Of a stretch of 64,000 bases of DNA, positions 8,449 through 16,377 are shown one piece after another. The notes under the pieces are model-generated. The model saw only the letters and a list, made by a program, of their open reading frames with translations, was not told the origin of the DNA and did no database searches. This DNA comes from an uncultured Pelagibacteraceae bacterium (GTDB lineage Bacteria > Pseudomonadota > Alphaproteobacteria > Pelagibacterales > Pelagibacteraceae), in assembly GCA_902558705.1 (NCBI GenBank), contig CACEEW010000001.1:105892-169891 (forward strand), in the 5' to 3' direction. The position numbers and the translations under genes are program-made. Each line of letters starts with the position of its first letter. The stretch's first letter is position 1.

Positions 8449-9570
8449 ATGAAAACACTTAGTAAATTATTACTAGCCATTTCTTTTGCTATCTCTGTAA
8501 CTACTTCAGCATTTGCAGTAACTGCAGTGTCTTGGGGTGGAGCTTACACTGAGTCTCAAAAGTTAGGTTATGGTGATCCTACTGGTAAAGCCCTTGGTAT
8601 AACTATCAACTGGGTTGATTATTCAGGTGGATTGTCTGAGATCAAAGCACAAAAAGAAGCTGGCAAAATTACGTGGGATATAATCGACGTATTTGCAATG
8701 GATACTATCAATGGATGTGATGAAGGATTATTTGTTGAATTTGATTTTGACAAAGACTTCCCACCTGCACCAGATGGAACTCCTGCAAGTAAAGATTTCT
8801 TTACTGCAATGCCAAGTAAATGTGCTGTAGGAAATATTTTATATTCTTGGAACTACGCTTATAACAAAAATAATGTTAAAGGTACTCCAAAGACTATCAA
8901 AGATTTCTTTAACACTAAAAAATTCCCTGGAAAAAGAGCTATCTACAAAGGCGCTTTAACAAACTTAGAAATCGCTTTAGCTGCAGATGGAATTAAACCA
9001 GGAAAAGGTGGAGCAAAAATCTATAAAGCTTTAAATACTGAAAAAGGTGTTGATAGAGCTATGAACAAGATCAAAGAGTTATGTACAGATCCAAAGGGCG
9101 GATGTGTATTTTGGTCTGCAGGTGCTCAACCACCAGAACTATTAATGAGCGGTGAAGTTGTTATGGCAACTGGTTGGAATGGTAGATTCTTTAACGCTAT
9201 CGTTGGAGAAGGTGCACCACTAGTTCAAGTATGGGATGGACAAGGTCTTGACTACGAGTACTTCGTTCAAGTTAAGGGTGGACCAAACGATGCTAATGGT
9301 ATGGCTAAGAAAGCTTTAGCTATGATGACTAGCACAGAAATGTTAGCAGGAAGTGCAAAATATATTGCATACGCTCCTTGGAGAAAATCTTCTATAGCTA
9401 TTATGGAAGCAGGAGAGCCGTGGTATAAAGATGGTAAAACTAATATGGTACCACAAATGCCAACTGCACCAGCTAACACTAAAAACTACTTCTTAGTAGA
9501 TCCACTTTACTGGGCTGACAATGGTACAGAGCTTGGTGAAAAATGGGAAGCTATGAAAGCTGGTCTATAA
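8449..9570 (+). CDS. Periplasmic substrate-binding protein, PotD/polyamine family
   Basis: A 373-residue exported binding protein. The first 23 residues form a Sec signal peptide ending SAFA before VTAVSWGG. The mature part begins with the family's first beta strand (SWGGAYTESQ) and carries WDIIDVFAMDT, YSWNYAYN and ATGWNGRF ligand-site segments. The family binds spermidine, putrescine and other cationic amines, and some members bind opines or modified amino acids. Codon choice is more GC-rich than in the neighbours (many GCT, GGT and AAG codons), as expected for a highly expressed protein. It has its own promoter candidate, a GGAGG ribosome site and a strong terminator, all supporting high expression. 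Polyamine is the default substrate guess; ectoine is possible given the upstream genes. Confidence 0.88.
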   Translation: MKTLSKLLLAISFAISVTTSAFAVTAVSWGGAYTESQKLGYGDPTGKALGITINWVDYSGGLSEIKAQKEAGKITWDIIDVFAMDTINGCDEGLFVEFDFDKDFPPAPDGTPASKDFFTAMPSKCAVGNILYSWNYAYNKNNVKGTPKTIKDFFNTKKFPGKRAIYKGALTNLEIALAADGIKPGKGGAKIYKALNTEKGVDRAMNKIKELCTDPKGGCVFWSAGAQPPELLMSGEVVMATGWNGRFFNAIVGEGAPLVQVWDGQGLDYEYFVQVKGGPNDANGMAKKALAMMTSTEMLAGSAKYIAYAPWRKSSIAIMEAGEPWYKDGKTNMVPQMPTAPANTKNYFLVDPLYWADNGTELGEKWEAMKAGL

Positions 9571-9607
9571 TTTAAGTTTTATTAAACTTAATTATATATT
9601 ATAATTT

Positions 9608-9640
9608 AAGGGCGGTTATTTGATAACCGCCCTTTTTATT
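9608..9640 (+). terminator. Strong intrinsic terminator inside the transporter operon
   Basis: AAGGGCGGTTAT pairs perfectly with ATAACCGCCCTT (12 bp) around a 3-nt loop and is followed by a T tract, 37 nt after the binding-protein stop. The next gene starts within a few bases of the end. Partial read-through would give much more binding protein than permease. Confidence 0.88.
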
Positions 9641-9641
9641 T

Positions 9642-10895
9642 ATGAGCTCAGAAATAAAACAAATTTTAACAACTGATGGAATTCCTTTAGAGGTAAGTCT
9701 TAGAAAAGCTGAAAGAAGAAATAAGATTAAAGCCTTCCTACTTGTAGCACCCTTGCTCTTGTTTATAATTATCACTTATGTTTTTCCCATTGGAGACATG
9801 CTTATGAGAAGTGTGGATGATAAGATGGTCACTGAAATGCTTCCTAAAACTTTTAAAGCAATGGAAAAATGGGATGGTAAAGAATTACCAGATGAAGAAG
9901 TTTTTGCAGCCTTTCATTCAGATTTTATAAAGTTAGTAGATGAAAAACGTGAGGGAAAATTATCTACACAACTAAATTATACAAAGAACGGATTTAAAAG
10001 TATTATTAAAAAATTAAGGAGAAAATCTAAATCTTTCGAAGAAGGAAACTACAAAGAACAAATAATGGCCGTTCACAAAAGATGGGCCAATGTTGAATAT
10101 TGGCAAGCAATTAAAAGAAGAGCTCCAGCATACACTGGTCAGAAATATCTAAAGGGTATAGATATGTTTAAAAATGAGAATGGAGAAATAGTAAGTGTTC
10201 CTGAAGATAGACGGATCCATAGAGTTCTATGGTTAAGAACTTTAGAAATTGCATTTTTTGTTACAGTATTTTGTTTTTTAATGGCATACCCAATTGCTCA
10301 TTTGTTAGCTACTTTACCTATGAAGTATAGTAACCTGCTAATGATCTGCGTACTTCTTCCATTTTGGACATCATTACTTGTTAGAACTGCTAGTTGGATG
10401 ATATTGTTGCAACAACAGGGTTTGGTTAATGATTTCTTTGTTGGTATAGGATTAGTTGCTGATGATAATAGACCTGAAATGATGTTCAATAAAACAGGTA
10501 GCTATGTTGCGATGACACAGATTTTGTTACCTTTTATGGTTTTGCCACTTTATAGTGTGATGAAAACTATCTCCCCAAGTTTGATGAGAGCTGGAAAGTC
10601 GTTAGGTGGAACACCTTTTGTAGCTTTTTGGAAAGTTTATTTTCCATTAACTATTCCAGGTATTGGAGCCGGTTGTTTATTAGTTTTTATATTAGCTATA
10701 GGTTATTATATAACTCCAGCCTTAGTTGGAGGTGCCTCTGGTACTTTAATCAGTAATCAAATTGCATTTCATATGAAGAGTACACTTGATTGGAGCTTTG
10801 CATCGGCAATGGGTTTAATGTTATTGACTGGAGTTTTAGCGATTTACTGGGTGTATAATAAATTAGTTGGAATAGATAATATTAAATTAGGATAA
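9642..10895 (+). CDS. ABC transporter permease, PotB type with enlarged first periplasmic loop
   Basis: A 417-residue inner-membrane permease. One membrane helix (about 29-50) is followed by a hydrophilic stretch to about residue 185, then by the usual helices from TLEIAFFVTVFCFLMAYPIA on. The EAA-loop region that contacts the ATPase is SLMRAGKSLGGTPFVAFWKVYFPLTIPG. PotB proteins are usually near 285-300 residues, so the 130-residue charged insertion between helices 1 and 2 is the odd point. It starts right after a terminator, with no visible Shine-Dalgarno, and is 4 nt from the second permease gene. Confidence 0.9.
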   Translation: MSSEIKQILTTDGIPLEVSLRKAERRNKIKAFLLVAPLLLFIIITYVFPIGDMLMRSVDDKMVTEMLPKTFKAMEKWDGKELPDEEVFAAFHSDFIKLVDEKREGKLSTQLNYTKNGFKSIIKKLRRKSKSFEEGNYKEQIMAVHKRWANVEYWQAIKRRAPAYTGQKYLKGIDMFKNENGEIVSVPEDRRIHRVLWLRTLEIAFFVTVFCFLMAYPIAHLLATLPMKYSNLLMICVLLPFWTSLLVRTASWMILLQQQGLVNDFFVGIGLVADDNRPEMMFNKTGSYVAMTQILLPFMVLPLYSVMKTISPSLMRAGKSLGGTPFVAFWKVYFPLTIPGIGAGCLLVFILAIGYYITPALVGGASGTLISNQIAFHMKSTLDWSFASAMGLMLLTGVLAIYWVYNKLVGIDNIKLG

Positions 10896-10899
10896 AAGA

Positions 10900-11754
10900 A
10901 TGGCCTTACCAAAATATACAGAACCACATTATAGAATTTGGCATTATGTTTATTTGACTATTTGTGCAGCAGTTTTCTTTTTTCTTATTGCTCCATTATT
11001 TGTAATTTTCCCATTATCTTTCAACGCTGAAGAATTTTTAGTTTTTTCCGATGGAATGAAACGTCTAGATCCTGATGCGTTTTCATTAAGATGGTATAAG
11101 GACATGATTTATGGAACCAAAAATCCTTGGGGTTTAGCTACAAAAAATAGTTTTATCATTGCAATTTTTGCAACAATTGGTTCAGTTATTTTGGGAACTG
11201 TTGCTGCTTTAGGCTTAAGCAGCAGACACATGCCTTACAAGGGTTTAATTATGGCAGTTTTAATATCTCCAATGATTGTTCCATTAATTATTTCTGGTGT
11301 AGCAATATTTTTCTTTATGGCTAAAGCAGGTTTGGCCGCAACTCATTTAGGTATAATTCTTGCTCATATTATATTAGGTACACCATTTGTAGTAATAACT
11401 GTTACTGCAACTTTATCAGGATTTGACCATAGTGTAACAAGAGCAGCAGCAAGTCTTGGTAGTAATCCAGTTAATACTTTTATGAAAATTACTTTACCAT
11501 TAATTCTACCTGGCGTTATATCTGGAGGATTATTTGCTTTTGTAACTTCATTTGATGAAGTTGTGGTGGTATTGTTCTTAGCTGGGTTAGAAAATACTAC
11601 AATCCCTATTCAAATGTGGACAGGGTTAAGAGAACAGTTGAGCCCAACCATTCTTGCCGTTGCAACTTGTCTAATTATCTTATCAACATTAATATTAGTT
11701 ACCGCTGAACTCTTAAGAAGAAGATCTGAGAGACTCAGAGGTATTAACAGATAG
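10900..11754 (+). CDS. ABC transporter permease, PotC type
   Basis: A 284-residue inner-membrane permease with about six hydrophobic helices, starting at YVYLTICAAVFFFLIAPLFV. The EAA-type coupling loop reads TRAAASLGSNPVNTFMKITLPLILPG, the standard contact with the ATPase. It pairs with the upstream permease to form the channel of the PotABCD-type importer. It lies 4 nt after the first permease and 12 nt before the acyl-CoA dehydrogenase/hydratase gene, so the three are probably one transcript. Length is normal for the family. Confidence 0.92.
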   Translation: MALPKYTEPHYRIWHYVYLTICAAVFFFLIAPLFVIFPLSFNAEEFLVFSDGMKRLDPDAFSLRWYKDMIYGTKNPWGLATKNSFIIAIFATIGSVILGTVAALGLSSRHMPYKGLIMAVLISPMIVPLIISGVAIFFFMAKAGLAATHLGIILAHIILGTPFVVITVTATLSGFDHSVTRAAASLGSNPVNTFMKITLPLILPGVISGGLFAFVTSFDEVVVVLFLAGLENTTIPIQMWTGLREQLSPTILAVATCLIILSTLILVTAELLRRRSERLRGINR

Positions 11755-11766
11755 TAAGATCGCTAC

Positions 11767-13989
11767 ATGAAGATTAAGAATGTAGTAGTGATTGGTTCAG
11801 GAACTATGGGAAGCGGGATAGCTGCTCATTTATGTAATGCAAATGTTCCAGTTACTTTATTAGATTTAAAAACTGAAATTAGTGAAAAAGCAAGAGATAG
11901 AATTCATAAATCCAGACCACCTTTATTACTTGATAGATCAAAAATTAATAATATTAAAGTTGGAAATATAGATGACAATTTTGATGTTGTAAAAGATGCT
12001 GATTGGGTTGTTGAAGCAGTTGTGGAAAGAATTGACATCAAACATCAAATTTATGAAAAAATATTTAAAGTAAGAAAAGAAGGAGCGATTGTTTCTTCAA
12101 ATACTTCATCTATTCCAATTAAAGTCTTATCCGAACACTTAAGTGATAAAGAAAAAAAAGATTTTTGTATTACTCACTTTTTTAACCCTGTGAGATATAT
12201 GGGCCTTCTAGAAATCGTTAAAAATGAAAATAATGATCTAAACAAAATAAACGAATTAAAAGAATTTTGTGAAATAGAGCTGGGAAAAGGTGCAATTGTT
12301 TGTAATGATACTCCTGGCTTTTTAGGAAACAGAGTAGGTGTTTATGCTATGCAAATAGCTATGACTGAAGCTTTTAAAATGAAATTGTCAGTCGAAGAAG
12401 CAGATGCAATTTTTGGAAGACCAATGGGAATTCCAAAAACAGGAGTATTTGGTCTTTATGATTTAATAGGTATTGATTTAATGGCTGATGTTTTAAAAAG
12501 TTTTATTAAAGAGTTGCCTGAGACAGATAAGTTTCATGAGGTTGCAAAAGAAATTCCATTAGTAAAAAAATTAATTGATACTGGCTATACTGGAAGAAAA
12601 GGTAAAGGTGGATTTTACAGAATTAACAAAACTGGAACTAATAAAGTTATGGAAGCTATCAATCTTGCGACTGGTGATTATTCACCTACCAAAAAGATTG
12701 ATATGAAATCAGATAAAGTAGATCTTAAAGCACTAACTGATAGAGAAGATAAATATGGTGAATATGCTTGGTCTGTAATATCTAAAATAATTAAATATGC
12801 GTCTTCATTAGTGCCAGGAATTACTAATGAATTTAATGATATTGATGAAGCAATGAGGCTCGGCTTCAATTGGGCTAAAGGTCCTTTCGAAATGCTTGAG
12901 GAAATAGGGGTTAAAAATTTCTTTAATAAAGTTGATGATTTTAGTGGCAATAGTTTCTTAGAAAATTTATCCAAAACTCAAAATGAGGATTTTTATGGTG
13001 AAAGACAAAAATATACAAATATTGAAACTTTAGGCAAAGTTAAGAAAATGGCCTCAAGATTGGATGGAAACGATTCAGCAAAAATTTATAAGTTTAGTGA
13101 CTATAACATTGTTGAGTTTACTACTAAAGCTAATGCTTTAGATTATGACTCTATGGATGCTCTTAAAAAAGCAACTGATAAACCTCTAATAATAATTAAT
13201 GAAAGTATGCAGTTTTCTGCTGGTGTTAACTTAACCTACACAATGAAATTTGCTGATAAAAAAGATTTTAAATCAATTGAAAAATTCATTAAATATTTCC
13301 AAGAAACATGTAAGCATTTAAAATATTCTAAACATCCAGTAATTTCAGCTCCTTCAGGATTAACATTAGGTGGTGGATTTGAAGTAATGGTTCAAAGTAA
13401 TTTTGTTGCCTCGCACACAAATATAGTAGTTGGATTAGTTGAAACTATTGTTGGTTTGATTCCCGCAGGTGGAGGATGTAAGGAAATGTTAGCTAGATGG
13501 CTGGATACTAACGAAGCCAAAAAAGATCCTAATTTTGCTCCACTTAAAGTGTTTGATATTATTGGATATGGAAAGACAGCCACTTCGCCAGTTGAAGCAG
13601 AACCTATGAAATATTTGAGGCCAAATGATAAAAAGATAATGAATAGGAATAGTTTATTAGAAGTTTCAAAAAAAATTCTTAGTGAAAATAAAGATTTTAA
13701 AGCACCTGAAGAACATAAATTTAATCTGCCTGGAAAAGCAGTAAGAGGAGAAATGGATAAAATTATAGAAAAACTTTATAATGATAAAGTTATATTAGAA
13801 CATGGGGTTGAGGTTGCAAAAGAGTTAGCTCATGTTTTGAGTGGAGGCGATACTACAATTGACAAAACTTTATCTGAAGATGATTTATTTGAATTGGAGC
13901 TTGATGCTTTTATGAGATTAATTGAAACTCAAAAAACTCAAGATAGAATAAAACATACTCTTGCAACAGGTAAACCTTTAGTTAACTAA
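11767..13989 (+). CDS. 3-hydroxyacyl-CoA dehydrogenase / enoyl-CoA hydratase fusion
   Basis: A 740-residue bifunctional beta-oxidation-type enzyme with the dehydrogenase half first and the crotonase half last, the reverse of E. coli FadB. The NAD-binding motif GSGTMGSGIAAHL lies at residues 9-21; the catalytic His is in THFFNPVRYMGLLE; a second dehydrogenase C-domain follows (GFNWAKGPFEMLEEIG). The crotonase part (about 460-680) has TLGGGFEVMV and a Glu in VETIVGLIPAGGG. It starts 12 nt after a transporter permease gene, so it may act on a CoA ester from the imported compound, or simply be a housekeeping gene that ended up there. Its last four codons (TTAGTTAACTAA) are shared with the convergent cyclophilin gene. 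Confidence 0.9.
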   Translation: MKIKNVVVIGSGTMGSGIAAHLCNANVPVTLLDLKTEISEKARDRIHKSRPPLLLDRSKINNIKVGNIDDNFDVVKDADWVVEAVVERIDIKHQIYEKIFKVRKEGAIVSSNTSSIPIKVLSEHLSDKEKKDFCITHFFNPVRYMGLLEIVKNENNDLNKINELKEFCEIELGKGAIVCNDTPGFLGNRVGVYAMQIAMTEAFKMKLSVEEADAIFGRPMGIPKTGVFGLYDLIGIDLMADVLKSFIKELPETDKFHEVAKEIPLVKKLIDTGYTGRKGKGGFYRINKTGTNKVMEAINLATGDYSPTKKIDMKSDKVDLKALTDREDKYGEYAWSVISKIIKYASSLVPGITNEFNDIDEAMRLGFNWAKGPFEMLEEIGVKNFFNKVDDFSGNSFLENLSKTQNEDFYGERQKYTNIETLGKVKKMASRLDGNDSAKIYKFSDYNIVEFTTKANALDYDSMDALKKATDKPLIIINESMQFSAGVNLTYTMKFADKKDFKSIEKFIKYFQETCKHLKYSKHPVISAPSGLTLGGGFEVMVQSNFVASHTNIVVGLVETIVGLIPAGGGCKEMLARWLDTNEAKKDPNFAPLKVFDIIGYGKTATSPVEAEPMKYLRPNDKKIMNRNSLLEVSKKILSENKDFKAPEEHKFNLPGKAVRGEMDKIIEKLYNDKVILEHGVEVAKELAHVLSGGDTTIDKTLSEDDLFELELDAFMRLIETQKTQDRIKHTLATGKPLVN

Positions 13990-14625
13990 CATTCTTAAAG
14001 AATTTATAAAGTCAGGCCTTAATACATATTGAGATTTATCTAAATATTTTATTTTTTTCAATGCTTCTAATCCATATATTACCTTTCCTATTGGGGTATA
14101 TTCAGTTTCATATAATGGCTCATCTCTGAGGATTATAAAAAATTGACTATCCTCAGTGTTATATTTTTGACCTCTTGCAAGACCAATACTACCTTTATCA
14201 AAGTTAAATGGGGTATCAACCTCTGAATTGATTGTTCCTAATCCAGATTTCCCAGTTCCAATTTTTCCATAATCTAAATTACCCTTTTTGCCAAACTCTA
14301 AATCCCCAGCCTGAACAAGTGTGTCTTTAATTACTCTATGAAATGCAACATCATCATAGGATTTCGTGTTAATTAATTGTTTAAATCTTTTCACAGCATT
14401 GGGTGAAATGTTAGGATAAAGTTCAATTATTACATTTCCACAGGCAACATTCAATATTGCGATATTTTTGGGATTATCAAAAGTAATTTTTAGAGGGTCA
14501 TAATTTTTTACAAATAAACATTTATCTTTTATCAAAAAGAAAGAACCAAAAAAGAATACTGCTAAAGTAACTATAAATATCAAAATCGCTTTTTCAGATT
14601 TTGATGCCTTAATTTTTTCAATCAT
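13978..14625 (-). CDS. Membrane-anchored cyclophilin-type peptidyl-prolyl isomerase
   Basis: A 215-residue protein with one N-terminal membrane helix (about 14-31) and a periplasmic cyclophilin domain. Family residues are visible in AFHRVIKDTLVQAGD and in SQFFIILRDEPLY; the VQAGD replaces the more usual IQGGD. Cis-trans isomerisation of prolyl bonds during folding of exported proteins is the expected job. Its start overlaps the stop of the HEXXH-protein gene by 4 nt (ATGA type), so the two are translationally coupled and may work together in the envelope. It ends in -LVN, and so does the convergent gene, through a shared 12-bp palindrome. Confidence 0.85.
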   Translation of the reverse strand: MIEKIKASKSEKAILIFIVTLAVFFFGSFFLIKDKCLFVKNYDPLKITFDNPKNIAILNVACGNVIIELYPNISPNAVKRFKQLINTKSYDDVAFHRVIKDTLVQAGDLEFGKKGNLDYGKIGTGKSGLGTINSEVDTPFNFDKGSIGLARGQKYNTEDSQFFIILRDEPLYETEYTPIGKVIYGLEALKKIKYLDKSQYVLRPDFINSLRMLVN

Positions 14626-15344
14626 AAAATGAAATTTTCATCTATTTTTAAAAGATTAGTTTTAATAAACTTAATTTTCTTTTCTAAAATTGGATCAAGT
14701 CTATCTAAGTTTAATCCAATCATTAAATGAGAAAATACTTCAGCCATATCCTCAGATGCAGTTGATCTTGAATATTCAGTTAAAAAACCATTAGTATTTT
14801 TGTAAGTATCTAAGCCTAATTTATCTGTGCAGGTGGAGCATTCAGCATATTCAAATTCTTCAACATTAAATTTAGACCAGACATCTTCATCAAATAATTG
14901 TTTAAAACTATCATTTATAATATGGAACACTTCATGGTGAATTACACGTTCAAAATAATCTTTGTTAAATTTGATATCTAAGATTAATGTTTTCATAACA
15001 TGGTCAGGAATTCCAGCAGTATTAATTTTTGATATGGATAAATCCTCACACATGACTATGTATTTAAGATTAATTTTTTTGAGAAATTCTTGATTATATC
15101 TATCTAAATTTTTTTTAATTATTTTGTATTTTTGATCAAGAATTTTCTTTTCAGAATTATAACAATTTATATTTTTTTCAATACCAAGAGTAAAAGGTTG
15201 TTTGGCAAATAAGTATCTAAGTTTGTTTGAAGTTTTAATATCATAAATTTCTAAATTTGGAATTTTTATAAGATTATAAATAGTATCAGCTTGAGTTTGA
15301 GTAAAAATAAATAAAGATAGTATAATTAATCTAATTAAGCTCAT
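14622..15344 (-). CDS. Exported putative zinc metallopeptidase (HEXXH)
   Basis: A 240-residue protein I cannot place in a named family. The first 19 or so residues look like a signal peptide (SLIRLIILSLFIFTQTQA). The segment VIHHEVFHIINDSF contains HEVFH, a HEXXH zinc motif in a helical, hydrophobic setting, and a downstream Glu-rich stretch (TASEDMAEVFSHLMIG) could supply the third ligand in the gluzincin manner. Two Cys in CSTCTDK may form a disulfide or bind metal. It is followed, with a 4-nt overlap, by the cyclophilin gene. I infer a periplasmic protease or putative zinc-binding peptidase; activity is not proven. Confidence 0.6.
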   Translation of the reverse strand: MSLIRLIILSLFIFTQTQADTIYNLIKIPNLEIYDIKTSNKLRYLFAKQPFTLGIEKNINCYNSEKKILDQKYKIIKKNLDRYNQEFLKKINLKYIVMCEDLSISKINTAGIPDHVMKTLILDIKFNKDYFERVIHHEVFHIINDSFKQLFDEDVWSKFNVEEFEYAECSTCTDKLGLDTYKNTNGFLTEYSRSTASEDMAEVFSHLMIGLNLDRLDPILEKKIKFIKTNLLKIDENFIL

Positions 15345-15397
15345 AAATTTACATATAGAAGATATTCCAATTTAGATGAATGTGATACAATTTTACT

Positions 15398-16357
15398 GTG
15401 AAAAAAAAAAGAAATAAAGTTCCAATCCAACCAGTAAGTGGAACTAAAGTACCACGGTTTGCTGGCCCTTCAACATTTGCAAGATTACCTGAGCTTAGAG
15501 ATGTAGAGAGTTGTGATGTTGCAATTGTTGGGATTCCATTTGATGCTGGAACCAGTTACAGACCAGGTGCAAGATTTGGACCTCAAAGTATTAGACAAGC
15601 TTCCAGACACTTAAGAACAAATTACCATCCAAGTTATGATGTTGAACCTTTCAAAGTACAACAGGTAGCTGATGCAGGAGATATCACTTGCAACCCATTT
15701 AATATTGAAGAGGCAATTAAACAGATAGAGGTGGGAGCTGAAGAATTATTGAATAAAGTTGGAGGAATTATAAGTCTTGGTGGTGACCACACAATTGCAT
15801 TTCCTTTGTTAAAAGCTGTTAATAAAATTAACAATGGTCCAGTAGCTTTAGTGCATTTTGATGCTCACCTAGATACTTGGGATACTTATTTTGGTGCACC
15901 TTACACTCACGGAACACCTTTTAGAAGAGCAAGGGAAGAAAATTTATTTTTAGATGATGCTTCAATGCATGTGGGTATAAGAGGACCTTTGTACAGTAGA
16001 GATGATATCAAAAATGATGAAAGTTTTGGATTTAAGATTATTCATTGTGATGAGTTTCAAACTCAAGGAACTGATAAAATTGCTGAAAGAATTAAAAAAA
16101 GAGTTGGAGATAACCCTTTATATTTATCTATTGATATAGATGTATTAGATCCTGCTTTTGCCCCTGGAACTGGTACACCAGAAATTGCTGGAATGACCTC
16201 AAGAGAAATGGTTAACACTATAAGAGGTTTATCAGGTTTAAATTTAATTTCAGCTGATGTTGTTGAGGTTTCACCAGCTTATGATCATGCTGAAGTAACC
16301 TCTCTTGCTGCAGCAACAATAGTTTATGAATTAACTAATTTGTTTGCAAAAAAATAA
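15398..16357 (+). CDS. speB: Agmatinase-family ureohydrolase (agmatinase/guanidinobutyrase)
   Basis: A 319-residue manganese ureohydrolase that removes urea from a guanidino compound. The metal ligands are visible in SLGGDHT, HFDAHLDTWDT and LSIDIDVLDP, in the correct order. Agmatine to putrescine is the standard reaction; guanidinobutyrate or guanidinopropionate are alternatives that cannot be separated by eye. It starts with GTG, after a run of A bases that encodes a Lys-rich N-terminus. It lies 20 nt before an aldehyde dehydrogenase gene in the same direction and a few kb from a polyamine-type importer, so import, urea removal and oxidation of an amine-derived aldehyde may be linked. No separate amine oxidase or aminotransferase is next to it. 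Confidence 0.88.
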   Translation: MKKKRNKVPIQPVSGTKVPRFAGPSTFARLPELRDVESCDVAIVGIPFDAGTSYRPGARFGPQSIRQASRHLRTNYHPSYDVEPFKVQQVADAGDITCNPFNIEEAIKQIEVGAEELLNKVGGIISLGGDHTIAFPLLKAVNKINNGPVALVHFDAHLDTWDTYFGAPYTHGTPFRRAREENLFLDDASMHVGIRGPLYSRDDIKNDESFGFKIIHCDEFQTQGTDKIAERIKKRVGDNPLYLSIDIDVLDPAFAPGTGTPEIAGMTSREMVNTIRGLSGLNLISADVVEVSPAYDHAEVTSLAAATIVYELTNLFAKK

Positions 16358-16377
16358 GGAAAGGTTAGGAGTCTGCT

